A DNA stretch of 64,000 nt from JANMDU01 sp031418715 (GTDB lineage Bacteria; Pseudomonadota; Gammaproteobacteria; Burkholderiales; Burkholderiaceae_C). Positions 1-8,197 of this stretch are shown here, in pieces. A model generated the notes under the pieces. The model ran no database searches, was not told the origin of the DNA, and saw only the letters and a program-made list of their open reading frames with translations. Both the position numbers and the translations under genes were made by a program. The stretch covers positions 12,674 to 76,673 of the forward strand of contig JANOJL010000051.1 in assembly GCA_031418715.1 (NCBI GenBank). Reading direction: 5' to 3'. The first letter of the stretch is position 1, and each line of letters starts with the position of its first letter.

Positions 1-1
1 G

Positions 2-844
2 GCGGGCAAGGGCGTTGTGGTGGCGATGAGCTTGGCTGAGGCGCATGCTGCGGTGGACGATATGCTGGCGTCGAACTCTTACGGCGTGCAGCATAACGGT
101 GAGGCTCGCGTTGTGATCGAAGAATTCTTAGAAGGCGAAGAAGCTAGCTTCATCGTGCTGTGCGACGGGAAAAATGTGACGGCTCTGGCCACCAGCCAAG
201 ATCACAAGCGTTTGCAAGATGGTGACCAAGGGCCGAATACGGGAGGGATGGGCGCTTACTCGCCCGCGCCAGTCGTCACGCCCGAGGTGCATGCGCGGGC
301 GATGCGTGAGGTGATCTTGCCGACGATCAAGGGCATGGAAAAGGATGGCATTCGGTACATCGGTTTCCTCTACGCGGGCTTGATGATTTCGCCGCAGGGA
401 AAAATCAAAACCCTTGAATTCAATTGCCGCATGGGCGATCCTGAGACACAGCCGATCATGATGCGTTTGAAGAGTGATCTCGTCGATGTGCTGCTCGCTG
501 CCACGGATCAAAAGCTTGACGCGATCGAGCTGCAATGGGATCGCCGCGTCGCGCTGGGCACGGTGCTCGCTGCGCATGGTTATCCGATGAATCCGCGCAA
601 AGGCGATGTGATCAATGGGCTGCCTAAAAATGATTCTTCGGTGGGCGACGATGTGGTCGTCTTCCATGCGGGCACTGCGAGCGTGAATGGCCAAACCGTC
701 ACCAGCGGCGGCCGCGTGCTCTGCGTCACGGCGCTGGCTGATTCTGTGAAACAAGCGCAGGCGCGGGTGGCACAGGTGATTCAGGGGATAGGGTTTGACG
801 GGATGCAATACCGGCGCGATATTGGGTATCGTGCGGTGAAGTGA
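2..844 (+). CDS. purD: Phosphoribosylamine-glycine ligase, C-terminal part (cut by window start)
   Basis: This is the C-terminal 280 residues of GAR synthetase, the ATP-grasp enzyme that joins glycine to 5-phosphoribosylamine in purine synthesis. The reading frame is already open at base 2 (AGKGVVVAMS), which matches the ATP-grasp loop AGKGV in the middle of PurD, so the start lies upstream of the window. The stretch NTGGMGAYSPAP and the metal-binding run LEFNCRMGDPETQ are hallmark PurD motifs. The stop codon overlaps the GTG start of the next gene by four bases, so the two are probably translationally coupled. Assignment to PurD is firm; only the N-terminal part is missing. Confidence 0.96.
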   Translation, partial: AGKGVVVAMSLAEAHAAVDDMLASNSYGVQHNGEARVVIEEFLEGEEASFIVLCDGKNVTALATSQDHKRLQDGDQGPNTGGMGAYSPAPVVTPEVHARAMREVILPTIKGMEKDGIRYIGFLYAGLMISPQGKIKTLEFNCRMGDPETQPIMMRLKSDLVDVLLAATDQKLDAIELQWDRRVALGTVLAAHGYPMNPRKGDVINGLPKNDSSVGDDVVVFHAGTASVNGQTVTSGGRVLCVTALADSVKQAQARVAQVIQGIGFDGMQYRRDIGYRAVK

Positions 845-1482
845 GCGACTACCCCAAGCCCTACAAACTCCAATTCCAAGGCAGCCGCTGCGCAAAGTGG
901 TTGCTCAAGGCCATGGGTTGGCAAATTGAATTTGATGGCTTCCCGACCCAACAAGGCATTGCCATCGTCTACCCCCACACCAGCAATTGGGATGCGCCGA
1001 TCATGTTTTTGGTGAAATGGGCTGTCGGCGTGCAGGTGATGTTTTGGGGGAAAGACACGCTGTTTAAGATTCCGCTGCTTGGCACTTGGTTGCGCTGGAT
1101 CGGTGGCGTGCCAGTAGAGCGCACTCATCCGCATGGCGTGGTGGGGGGCATGATGGCGCAGATGCGAGGGCGCAAAGAGAGGGGTGATTATTTCTGGCTC
1201 GGCCTCGCACCCGAGGGCACGCGGAAATACATTCCTGGCTGGCGTAGCGGTTTTTATCGTGTGGCTGTAGCTTGCGATGTGCCGCTCTTGGTTGTGACGC
1301 TCGATTATTCGCGTCGAGAATGCAAGGTGAATCAGTTTCTCAAGCTATCTGGTGATGAGGTGAAAGATATGGCGCGGGTGGCGGCGATCTGCTCGCCTGT
1401 GAAAGGTTTGAAATCTGAAAACATGGCGCCTATCGTTTTGCTTGATCCAGCGGTGAAACGCAGCGAAACAATCATCAAATGA
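841..1482 (+). CDS. PlsC-type 1-acylglycerol-3-phosphate acyltransferase family protein
   Basis: A 213-residue membrane-associated acyltransferase. The catalytic HX4D motif appears as HTSNWD near residue 42, and the substrate motif PEGTR lies near residue 121. Both are diagnostic of the PlsC/LPLAT superfamily that transfers acyl chains to lysophospholipids. The acceptor cannot be read from sequence, and proteins of this short type may act on other lysolipids. The chosen GTG start overlaps the purD stop (GTGA), and the gene ends 15 bases before hemF, so purD, this gene and hemF are probably co-transcribed. The same order is common in Comamonadaceae. Confidence 0.88.
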   Translation: MSDYPKPYKLQFQGSRCAKWLLKAMGWQIEFDGFPTQQGIAIVYPHTSNWDAPIMFLVKWAVGVQVMFWGKDTLFKIPLLGTWLRWIGGVPVERTHPHGVVGGMMAQMRGRKERGDYFWLGLAPEGTRKYIPGWRSGFYRVAVACDVPLLVVTLDYSRRECKVNQFLKLSGDEVKDMARVAAICSPVKGLKSENMAPIVLLDPAVKRSETIIK

Positions 1483-1497
1483 GGCTAACATTGCGTC

Positions 1498-2406
1498 ATG
1501 AGTATTGAAAAAGTTCGTACCTACCTTTTAGGGCTGCAAGAAAATATCGTTGCCACTTTTGGTATGGTGGATGGTAGCGATTTTCATTTCGACAAATGGA
1601 AAAAACGCCTAGGTGAGCCTTTGCAGGGAGACGGTATCACCTGCATTTTGGAAAATGGTGGCATGTTTGAGCGTGCAGGCTGCGGCTTTTCGCATGTGCG
1701 CGGCATCAGCCTCCCGCCTTCGGCCACCCAAAGTCGCCCTGAATTGGTGGGCGCGCCTTTCGAGGCGCTTGGAGTATCGCTGGTTTTCCATCCGCACAAC
1801 CCTTATGCGCCCACGGTGCACATGAATGTGCGTATGCTGAGCGCCAAAACGCCATCAGGCGAAGCTGTCTTCTGGTTTGGCGGTGGTATGGATCTCACGC
1901 CCTATTACGGTTTTGAAGAAGACGCGCAGCATTTCCATCGCATCTGCAAAATGGCCGTGACGACCTTTGGCGAAGACAAGTATCCCAAATATAAAAAATG
2001 GTGTGACGCGTATTTTTACTTGAAGCATCGCAAAGAGCCGCGCGGCATTGGCGGAATTTTTGTGGATGATTTCAATGAAGGCGGCTTTGCGAACGGCTTT
2101 GGCCTGATGCAATCCATTGGCAATGCTTTCATACCCGCCTATTTACCGATTTTGGAAAAGCGTTGCGATACGAAATTTGGGCAACGTGAGAGAGATTTTC
2201 AGCTCTACCGGCGCGGTCGTTATGTGGAATTCAATCTGGTTTGGGATCGCGGCACGCATTTCGGCCTGCAATCGGGCGGGCGCACAGAATCTATCTTGAT
2301 GAGCATGCCGCCCATGGCAAGTTGGGCTTACAAACGTATGCCACGCCGTGGTACACCCGAGCGCGATTTGTACGAGACATTTCTTGTGCCTAAGGATTGG
2401 ATTTGA
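1498..2406 (+). CDS. hemF: Oxygen-dependent coproporphyrinogen-III oxidase
   Basis: HemF converts coproporphyrinogen III to protoporphyrinogen IX using O2, the aerobic step of haem synthesis, as a cytoplasmic homodimer. The 302 residues match the usual length of about 300. The strongly conserved stretch GGGMDLTPYYGFEED sits near residues 127-142, followed by the family region YFYLKHRKEPRGIGGIFVDD and the C-terminal WDRGTHFGLQSGGRTESILM region. The ATG start is 15 bases after the acyltransferase stop. The 3' end overlaps the nadD start by ten bases. Use of the O2-dependent enzyme fits an aerobic lifestyle, as does katG further on. Confidence 0.97.
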   Translation: MSIEKVRTYLLGLQENIVATFGMVDGSDFHFDKWKKRLGEPLQGDGITCILENGGMFERAGCGFSHVRGISLPPSATQSRPELVGAPFEALGVSLVFHPHNPYAPTVHMNVRMLSAKTPSGEAVFWFGGGMDLTPYYGFEEDAQHFHRICKMAVTTFGEDKYPKYKKWCDAYFYLKHRKEPRGIGGIFVDDFNEGGFANGFGLMQSIGNAFIPAYLPILEKRCDTKFGQRERDFQLYRRGRYVEFNLVWDRGTHFGLQSGGRTESILMSMPPMASWAYKRMPRRGTPERDLYETFLVPKDWI

Positions 2407-3008
2407 GTCCTCAGAGCAGGATGGGCATTTATGGCGGCGCATTTGATCCGCCCCATCTCGCGCATGAGGCGCTGGCCAGAGCAGCCATTGAGCAATACGA
2501 GTTGGATGAACTCTGCATCTTGCCCACCGGAGAGGCTTGGCATAAAAATCGTACGCTTACTGATGCCTCGAATCGTATCAGCATGGCCAGGCTAGCCTTT
2601 GAAGATCTGCCACAAGCGCGCGTGGATGAGCGCGAAACGCTACGAAGCGGCGCGACCTACACCATTGACACCTTGCAGGAGCTTCAAGCTGAAAATCCCC
2701 ATGCCCAGCTGTTTTTGCTGATGGGGCAAGATCAGTGGCAATTCTTCCCGCAATGGCACAGATACCAGGACATTCTGCAAATTGCTACACTTTTGGTAGC
2801 ACTCCGCGCAGATTCTATAACGGGTACTGGCCAAAAAGACGCTATAAATCAAGGTAAAATAGCGTATCAAACGATACGCATGCCCGCCTCGCCCATCAGC
2901 GCGACGCAGATTCGCCATCTCTCCCAGCAACAGCAAAGCATTGACCATCTGGTCAAGCCAACCGTTGCGCGGTATATTGATGCCCATCGCCTGTACAGCT
3001 CCAATTAA
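2397..3008 (+). CDS. nadD: Nicotinate-nucleotide adenylyltransferase with an internal repeat-derived segment
   Basis: NadD transfers AMP from ATP to nicotinate mononucleotide in NAD synthesis. The nucleotidyltransferase signature GIYGGAFDPPHLAH is at the N-terminus, and the C-terminal ISATQIR motif is the usual ISSTxxR box. The TTG at 2397 keeps the longest frame and overlaps hemF; the ATG at 2421, directly before GIYGG, is an equally good start. Residues about 129-152 (IATLLVALRADSITG and following) are encoded by a palindromic repeat found 15 more times in the window, so this enzyme carries an acquired insert yet stays in frame. Because nadD is normally essential, the insert is presumably tolerated. 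Identity is secure; the start is not. Confidence 0.93.
   Translation: MDLSPQSRMGIYGGAFDPPHLAHEALARAAIEQYELDELCILPTGEAWHKNRTLTDASNRISMARLAFEDLPQARVDERETLRSGATYTIDTLQELQAENPHAQLFLLMGQDQWQFFPQWHRYQDILQIATLLVALRADSITGTGQKDAINQGKIAYQTIRMPASPISATQIRHLSQQQQSIDHLVKPTVARYIDAHRLYSSN
2781..2850 (+). repeat. Palindromic repeat, copy 1 (inside nadD, sense)
   Basis: Contains the hairpin GCTAC-n7-GTAGC followed by the family core ACTCCGCGCAGATTCTATAA and CGGGTACTGGCC. It is read in frame by nadD as IATLLVALRADSITGTGQK. The same frame is used by every other sense copy (20054, 21467, 51356, 54165). Confidence 0.85.
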
Positions 3009-3019
3009 AGACTTCCTGA

Positions 3020-3784
3020 ATGACCACTCAAAAATCCTCTCACATCACACGCCGCTCCACAGCTGTATCGGCCACAACAGCTGGCAGCAGCGATCAAGGT
3101 AAGCGCGATGTCACCAAGCTCCTCAAAGCCATCGTGGATGGTTTGGAAGATGTGAAAGCGCAAAACCTCATGGTGTTTGACACCGAGCATTTGAGCAGCC
3201 TGTTTGAGCGCGTCATCGTTGCCAGTGGCACGAGTAACCGCCAAACCAAGGCGCTCGCCATGAGCGTGCGCGATGCCGTGAGCCAAGCTGGTTTTAGTAA
3301 ACCGCGTCTCGAAGGCGAAGAAAACGGCGAATGGATCATCGTCGATTGCGGCGCAGCCGTGGTTCACATCATGCAACCCGCCATTCGCCAGTATTACCAT
3401 CTGGAAGACATTTGGGGCGAGAAACCGATGCGCTTGAAGCATGCAGCATCTGAGAAGGAAGTTGAAAAAGCTGAGAAAAAAGCCGCCGATCATTTCGCAG
3501 CAGAAAAAGTAAAAGAGAGAGCTAAAGACAAGGCGGCCAAATCGCTCAAAAAGGCTGCTGGCGAAGCTACCAAAACAGGCGCTTCTAAATTAACATCCAA
3601 GTCAACATCCAAGTCTGCTGCGCCAGTCGCCAAAAAGCCTGCTGCAAAAAAATCTGTGAGCAAACCGTCTCCACAAGCTGTGGCCAAGAAAGCCGCAGCC
3701 AGCAAAGTAGCAGCAAAAAAAGCGCCAGCTAAAGCAGCTACAAAGGCGCCAGTAAAGAAAGCCGCTGCTAAAAAATCCGCATGA
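3020..3784 (+). CDS. rsfS: Ribosomal silencing factor RsfS with a long Lys/Ala-rich tail
   Basis: RsfS binds ribosomal protein uL14 and blocks subunit joining during starvation. Residues about 30-130 form the RsfS domain, with the motifs DVKAQNLMVFD, VIVASGTSNRQTKALA and WIIVDCGAAVVHIM, and HLEDIWGEKP near its end. The family is usually 105-130 residues; this protein has 254. The extra 120 residues are almost entirely Lys, Ala, Ser and Pro, with repeated AAKK, PAKK and KAPAKA units like histone H1 or bacterial Alg-type tails. Its stop codon overlaps the rlmH start (ATGA). The domain call is firm. The tail could bind RNA or DNA, but that is inference. Confidence 0.9.
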   Translation: MTTQKSSHITRRSTAVSATTAGSSDQGKRDVTKLLKAIVDGLEDVKAQNLMVFDTEHLSSLFERVIVASGTSNRQTKALAMSVRDAVSQAGFSKPRLEGEENGEWIIVDCGAAVVHIMQPAIRQYYHLEDIWGEKPMRLKHAASEKEVEKAEKKAADHFAAEKVKERAKDKAAKSLKKAAGEATKTGASKLTSKSTSKSAAPVAKKPAAKKSVSKPSPQAVAKKAAASKVAAKKAPAKAATKAPVKKAAAKKSA

Positions 3785-4260
3785 GGCTCACGCTCGTCGC
3801 CGTCGGTCAGCGCGTGCCCGATTGGGCGCAAACCGCTTGGGACGACTATGCCAAACGCTTCCCGCCCGAGCTCGCGCTCACGCTTAAAGCTGTCAAAACC
3901 GAGCCGCGCGGTAACAACAAAAACACCGCCTCGCTCATGCAGGCTGAGCGCGAGCGCATCGAAGCCGCGATCGCCAAAGAGCCCAAAGGTACGAGAGTCG
4001 TCGTCCTAGACGAACGCGGCAAGAACACCTCCACCCAGCAGCTCGCCCAGCGCCTCACCGACTGGCAACTCGGCGGCACAGATGTCGCTTTAGTCATCGG
4101 TGGCCCCGATGGCCTAGAGCCAGAGTTCCGCAAATCCGCTCACGAATCCATCCGCCTGTCAGACATGACCTTGCCGCATGCGATGGTGCGTGTTCTACTG
4201 GTCGAGCAACTCTATCGAGCTTGGAGCATCAACGCGGGGCATCCTTATCATCGTGAATAG
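3781..4260 (+). CDS. rlmH: 23S rRNA (pseudouridine1915-N3)-methyltransferase
   Basis: RlmH is a small SPOUT-class enzyme that methylates pseudouridine 1915 of helix 69 in 23S rRNA. At 159 residues it is of normal length. Conserved blocks are LDERGKN, ALVIGGPDGLEPE and the C-terminal knot segment LPHAMVRVLLVEQLYRAWSI ending in NAGHPYHRE. The ATG overlaps the rsfS stop by four bases, and maf follows after five bases. The rsfS-rlmH pair is conserved widely in proteobacteria, which supports both calls. Confidence 0.97.
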   Translation: MRLTLVAVGQRVPDWAQTAWDDYAKRFPPELALTLKAVKTEPRGNNKNTASLMQAERERIEAAIAKEPKGTRVVVLDERGKNTSTQQLAQRLTDWQLGGTDVALVIGGPDGLEPEFRKSAHESIRLSDMTLPHAMVRVLLVEQLYRAWSINAGHPYHRE

Positions 4261-4265
4261 GCATT

Positions 4266-4868
4266 GTGAATAAATCCATCTACCTCGCCTCCCAAAGCCC
4301 ACGCCGTGCGCAGCTTCTTGAATTGCTGGGGGTTCGATATGAATTGCTCTTGCCAAGTAGAGAAGAAGATGCTGAAGGTATTGAGGTGGCTTTGAAGAAT
4401 GAAGCACCTAAGGCTTATGTGGTGCGGGTGACGGGGTTGAAGTTGGATGCTGCAATTGAAAGAATGAAGCGGCGTGGTTTGCCACCGCGAGCTGTCATTT
4501 GCTCAGACACGACAGTGGCTTTGGAGCGCACGATTTACGGAAAGCCTGAGAGCGAGGCAGACGCAGTACGGATGTTGACTGTACTCAGCGGCAAGACGCA
4601 TCGTGTGTTCACGGCGGTGGCTTTGCAAAGCGGCAAGAAACGCGTGCAGGCACTGTCTGTTTCCAAGGTGACGTTTGCGGAGATGACCCAAAAGCAGATC
4701 AAGGCGTATGTGGCCAGCGGCGAGCCGATGGGCAAGGCAGGGGCTTATGCAATTCAGGGCAAGGCGGCGGCACATGTTTCGCACATCAGCGGGAGCTACA
4801 GCAGCATCATGGGGCTACCGATGCATGAGACGGCTACACTCCTTCGAGAATTGAACCTCTTGAAGTAG
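4266..4868 (+). CDS. maf: Maf family nucleoside triphosphate pyrophosphatase
   Basis: Maf proteins hydrolyse non-canonical or pyrimidine nucleoside triphosphates to monophosphates and so clean the nucleotide pool. The N-terminal phosphate-binding motif LASQSPRRAQLLELLG, the catalytic DTTV segment near residue 80 with YGKPESEADA, and the C-terminal GSYSSIMGLP loop are all present. Length is 200 residues. The start is a GTG five bases after rlmH. The set of residues resembles the dTTP/UTP-type (YhdE) subgroup rather than YceF, but this is a judgement from motifs only. Confidence 0.93.
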   Translation: MNKSIYLASQSPRRAQLLELLGVRYELLLPSREEDAEGIEVALKNEAPKAYVVRVTGLKLDAAIERMKRRGLPPRAVICSDTTVALERTIYGKPESEADAVRMLTVLSGKTHRVFTAVALQSGKKRVQALSVSKVTFAEMTQKQIKAYVASGEPMGKAGAYAIQGKAAAHVSHISGSYSSIMGLPMHETATLLRELNLLK

Positions 4869-4877
4869 TCAAACCGC

Positions 4878-6395
4878 ATGCAACACGACATCCTTATCAA
4901 CTGGAGCCCGCAGGAGACGCGCGTGGCCATCATCGAACATGGTGCTTTGCAGGAGCTGCATATTGAGCGCAATCGCGAGCGCGGCTTGGTGGGCAATGTG
5001 TATTTGGGCAAGGTGGCGCGGGTGTTGCCGGGTATGCAATCGGCCTTCATTGACATGGGGCTGGAGCGCGCTGCGTTTTTACACGTGGCCGATTTGGCCA
5101 GCTCGGTGCATGCGCGTTATGCAGACAATGCGCCACGTAATTCAACGCACAATGCAACGCCGCCAGCCAGCGTGATTCCCATTGAAAAGCAGGTCTTTGA
5201 AGGCCAAGTAATCATGGTGCAGGTGATCAAAGATCCGATTGGCTCCAAAGGCGCGCGGCTTTCTAGCCAGATCAGTTTGGCTGGGCGGCAACTGGTGTTT
5301 TTGCCGCAGGATGATCACATTGGTATTTCGCAAAAGATTTCCCCCGAGCAGCGAGAGAGTTTGCGCTCGCGAGTGCAAAAGCTCTGGGATACGCATGCAG
5401 CGCAAGAGCAATTCAAAGGTGGCGGTTTCATCTTACGCACCAATGCAGAAGAGGCGAGCGATGCTGAACTGCAAGATGATATGGCTTACTTGCTCAAGGC
5501 CTGGCAACGTATCAAACTAAGCGCCACCAAGCTGCCCGCGCAATCTATTTTGCACACCGATGCCACTCTTTTGCAGCGAGTCTTGCGTGACATGGCTAGC
5601 GACGAGACGCAAACCATTCGCATCGATTCGCGCGAGCAATTCAATACGCTCATGGATTACGGCAACGAATTCATGCCGCATGCCGCTGCCAAATTACAGC
5701 TCTATAAAGGCGAGCGGCCGATTTTTGATTTGTTCAATGTGGATGAGGAAGTGGCCAAAGCGATGGAGCGGCGCGTGGAGCTGAAATCGGGCGGCTATTT
5801 GATCATCGATCAAACCGAAGCGCTCACCACGATTGACGTGAACACCGGCGGCTTCGTGGGTGCACGCAATTTTGACGATACGATTTTCAAGACCAATTTA
5901 GAAGCCGCAGGCGCGATGGCGCGGCAACTGCGCTTGCGCAACCTAGGTGGCGTGATCATTGCTGACTTTATCGACATGATTCGCCAAGAGCACCGCGAGC
6001 AGGTCTTGGCGGAGCTCAATAAGCAGCTCGCACGCGACCGCACGAAGACGAATGCAGGCACGTTTTCGCCCCTCGGTTTGGTGGAAATGACGCGCAAACG
6101 CACCCGTGAATCGCTCGCTCACATCCTCTGCGAGCCATGCCCTGCTTGCCAAGGCAAGGGCAGCGTGAAAACGCCCCGATCAGTGGCTTACGACATCTTG
6201 CGCGAGATTTTGCGCGAGGCTAGGCAGTTCAACCCGAAGGAATTTCGCGTGATTGCAGCACCGCAGGTGATTGAGCTGTTTCTGGACGAAGAAAGTCAGC
6301 ATTTGGCGGGGCTGTCTGACTTTATTGGCAAGCCGATTTCACTGCAATCTGAGAGCACGATGGTGCAGGAAATGTACGATATTGTGTTGATGTAA
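4878..6395 (+). CDS. rng: Ribonuclease G
   Basis: RNase G is the single-strand endonuclease that matures the 5' end of 16S rRNA and degrades some mRNAs. The 505 residues fit RNase G and lack the long C-terminal scaffold of RNase E. An S1 domain lies at about residues 35-130. The catalytic metal-binding aspartates are in TTIDVNTGGF (about residue 320) and IIADFIDM (about 361), and the zinc-link cysteines are in CEPCPACQGKG (about 420). It starts nine bases after maf and closes the housekeeping run. A palindromic repeat begins immediately after its stop. Confidence 0.95.
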   Translation: MQHDILINWSPQETRVAIIEHGALQELHIERNRERGLVGNVYLGKVARVLPGMQSAFIDMGLERAAFLHVADLASSVHARYADNAPRNSTHNATPPASVIPIEKQVFEGQVIMVQVIKDPIGSKGARLSSQISLAGRQLVFLPQDDHIGISQKISPEQRESLRSRVQKLWDTHAAQEQFKGGGFILRTNAEEASDAELQDDMAYLLKAWQRIKLSATKLPAQSILHTDATLLQRVLRDMASDETQTIRIDSREQFNTLMDYGNEFMPHAAAKLQLYKGERPIFDLFNVDEEVAKAMERRVELKSGGYLIIDQTEALTTIDVNTGGFVGARNFDDTIFKTNLEAAGAMARQLRLRNLGGVIIADFIDMIRQEHREQVLAELNKQLARDRTKTNAGTFSPLGLVEMTRKRTRESLAHILCEPCPACQGKGSVKTPRSVAYDILREILREARQFNPKEFRVIAAPQVIELFLDEESQHLAGLSDFIGKPISLQSESTMVQEMYDIVLM

Positions 6396-6461
6396 ATGCT
6401 ATTAATTAGATAGCAACTTGCGCATGATATATAACGGTTAAAGCCCAATTAAGCTAAAATT
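6396..6461 (+). repeat. Palindromic repeat, copy 2 (between rng and the GlcG-like gene)
   Basis: Hairpin GCTATT-n5-GATAGC at the left, then ACTTGCGCATGATATATAAC and the AAGCCC/AAAATTA tail of the family. It lies between two convergent genes and its right end touches the stop codon of the GlcG-like gene at 6460. Confidence 0.85.
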
Positions 6462-6867
6462 ACAAGCCGATAGCAGTAATTCCAGCCTTGGCAATCTGCG
6501 CATCTTCGCTAGATTTCACACCGCTCACACCCACCGCGCCGATCACCTGACCGTCTTTCACGATCGGCACGCCGCCTTCCAGCATGCCGTGAATCGCAGG
6601 GGCGCTCAGGAAGCTCGTGCGGCCTTGGTTGATAATGTCTTCGTAAATCTTGCTTTCGCGGCGGCCTAAGGCGGCCGTATGAGCCTTGGCGGGCGCAATA
6701 TGCGACGAAATCGCGGCCACGCCATCTAAGCGCTGCAAACCCAGCAAATGGCCACCATCGTCCACCACGGCAATCGTCACCGGCCAGTTGTTCTTCAAAG
6801 CCTCGGTTTCGCAAGCCGCGAGAATAGTTTTAACGTCAGCTGCTTCGAGCACGGATTTGGTTTTCAT
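6460..6867 (-). CDS. GlcG/HbpS family (DUF336) protein
   Basis: A 135-residue protein of the GlcG/HbpS fold. Members bind haem or cofactors or act as accessory proteins beside oxidoreductases; no catalytic role is established for most. The family core is visible: AVVDDGGHLLGLQRLDGV around residues 34-51, SSHIAPAKAHTAA, and GGVPIVKDGQVIGAVGVSG near the C-terminus. There is no signal peptide, so it is probably cytoplasmic. It stands alone, convergent with rng and divergent from the membrane protein gene at 7071. Substrate unknown. Confidence 0.82.
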   Translation of the reverse strand: MKTKSVLEAADVKTILAACETEALKNNWPVTIAVVDDGGHLLGLQRLDGVAAISSHIAPAKAHTAALGRRESKIYEDIINQGRTSFLSAPAIHGMLEGGVPIVKDGQVIGAVGVSGVKSSEDAQIAKAGITAIGL

Positions 6868-6993
6868 CAGGGATTCCAGTTTTGTCTAAGATTTCAAAGA
6901 TCACGAGCATAACCGCTGCTTGGCTGGGTTTTGGGAGGCTTGAAGTCAAAAGTATCCATACAAAAAGTAGGAGACGAAGCTATTGAATGGCAG

Positions 6994-7021
6994 TTGCCAC
7001 ACGCCAAGCTTCTTTTATTCT
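6994..7021 (+). promoter_or_regulatory. Possible sigma-70 promoter of the Bax-inhibitor-like gene
   Basis: TTGCCA and TATTCT are separated by 16 bases, about 50 bases before the ATG at 7071. GAAGGAG at 7056-7062 is a good ribosome binding site. The -10 box is weak, so the promoter is tentative. Confidence 0.35.
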
Positions 7022-7070
7022 AAAATCTTCCCACGCTGCATGTTTCATAGCAGTTTGAAGGAGTATTTTC

Positions 7071-7757
7071 ATGAATGAACAAATTATCATGCAACCTGGT
7101 GTCGCTCTAGGTTCGGTCGAAAGAAATCGCGTTTTACGCAATACCTATTGGTTGCTGGCGCTGAGCCTAATTCCTACTGTGCTCGGAGCATGGCTGGGCG
7201 TAGCCACCGGCATCACCCGTGGCTTGACTGGCTTCACAGGCCTGATCGTCTTTATGGGCGGTGCGTTTGCCTTCATCTACGCGATTGAAAAGACAAAAAA
7301 TTCAGCCATGGGTGTGCCCGTATTATTGGCGTTTACGTTTTTCATGGGCCTCATGCTCGCGCGATTGCTCTCGATGGTCTTGGGCTTCAAAAACGGTAGT
7401 GAACTGATCATGACCGCTTTTGCTGGAACAGCAGGCGTGTTTTTCGTGATGGCTTCTCTCGCCAGCGTGATCAAGCGTGATCTCTCGGGCATGGGCAAAT
7501 GGCTCTTTGTCGGAGCTTTGGCAGTGATGGTCGGCAGCATCATCAATGTTTTCATCGGCTCCACCATGGGCATGGCCGTGATCAGTGTGATGTGCATCGG
7601 CATTTTCTCTGCTTACATGCTCTATGACCTGAAGCGAATCATGGATGGCGGTGAGACCAACTACATCAGCGCCACCTTGGCTCTGTACATGGACATCTTC
7701 AACGTTTTCCAAAGCTTGCTAGCCTTGCTAGGCATCTTTGGCGGCGACCGCGAATGA
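7071..7757 (+). CDS. Bax inhibitor-1/YccA family membrane protein
   Basis: A 228-residue integral membrane protein with about seven hydrophobic helices, the first near residues 27-47. It belongs to the BI-1/TMBIM family (YccA, YbhL). In E. coli, YccA modulates the FtsH protease; others may act as pH-sensitive ion leaks. The N-terminal segment ERNRVLRNTYWLLALSLIPT and the last segments with the pattern YDLKRIMDGGETNYISATL are typical. An ATG with a strong upstream AAGGAG fixes the start. The gene is monocistronic, followed by a terminator at 7778. Role in this organism is inferred only from family. Confidence 0.9.
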   Translation: MNEQIIMQPGVALGSVERNRVLRNTYWLLALSLIPTVLGAWLGVATGITRGLTGFTGLIVFMGGAFAFIYAIEKTKNSAMGVPVLLAFTFFMGLMLARLLSMVLGFKNGSELIMTAFAGTAGVFFVMASLASVIKRDLSGMGKWLFVGALAVMVGSIINVFIGSTMGMAVISVMCIGIFSAYMLYDLKRIMDGGETNYISATLALYMDIFNVFQSLLALLGIFGGDRE

Positions 7758-7777
7758 TGGCTCATTGAAGCGGACAC

Positions 7778-7805
7778 AAAAAAAGCGCCCGAGGGCGCTT
7801 TTTTT
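7778..7805. terminator. Bidirectional Rho-independent terminator
   Basis: Perfect stem AAGCGCCC-GA-GGGCGCTT flanked by A and T runs on both sides. It sits between two convergent genes and can end both transcripts. Confidence 0.92.
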
Positions 7806-7828
7806 ATGGAGAAGAAAACCCTAATGGC

Positions 7829-8197
7829 TTATTTCTTTGGCTCAACAGCCTTCTTAGCGGCGTCAGCAGCAGCCATACCCGCAGCCTTGGCAGCATCAGC
7901 AGCGCCAGCGCCAGTAGCAACAGCACCTTTTGCAGCGTCAGCAGCAGCGCCGACGGCGGCACCAGCGGCAGCGCCAGCAGCAGCTTTAGCAGCATCAGCA
8001 GCGGAGCCAACGGCAGCACCAGCAGCAGAGGCGGCACCGGCGGCAGCAGAAGCAGCCACAGCAGCGGCTTCAGCCACAGGAGCAGCTGCGGGAGCAGCAA
8101 CAGGAGCTGGTGCAGGAGCAGCAGCTTCTTCTTTTTTGCCGCAAGCTGCCAAAGCAACAGCAGCCATCAACGAGGCCAAAACGAGGGTCTTTTTCAT
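7829..8197 (-). CDS. Alanine-rich small lipoprotein
   Basis: A 122-residue protein with a lipoprotein signal peptide: MKKTLVLASLMAAVALAAC, so the lipidated cysteine is residue 19. The rest is more than half alanine, with repeats of the type AADAAKAAAGAA and a Pro/Ala linker just after the lipid anchor. Such a sequence should form a long helix or glycine-zipper-like rod in the periplasm, anchored to the outer membrane, but no family could be named. An ACTACTC/ATG context with AAGGACT upstream gives a fair ribosome binding site. It has its own promoter about 140 bases upstream and shares the terminator at 7778. Function unknown. Confidence 0.8.
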   Translation of the reverse strand: MKKTLVLASLMAAVALAACGKKEEAAAPAPAPVAAPAAAPVAEAAAVAASAAAGAASAAGAAVGSAADAAKAAAGAAAGAAVGAAADAAKGAVATGAGAADAAKAAGMAAADAAKKAVEPKK

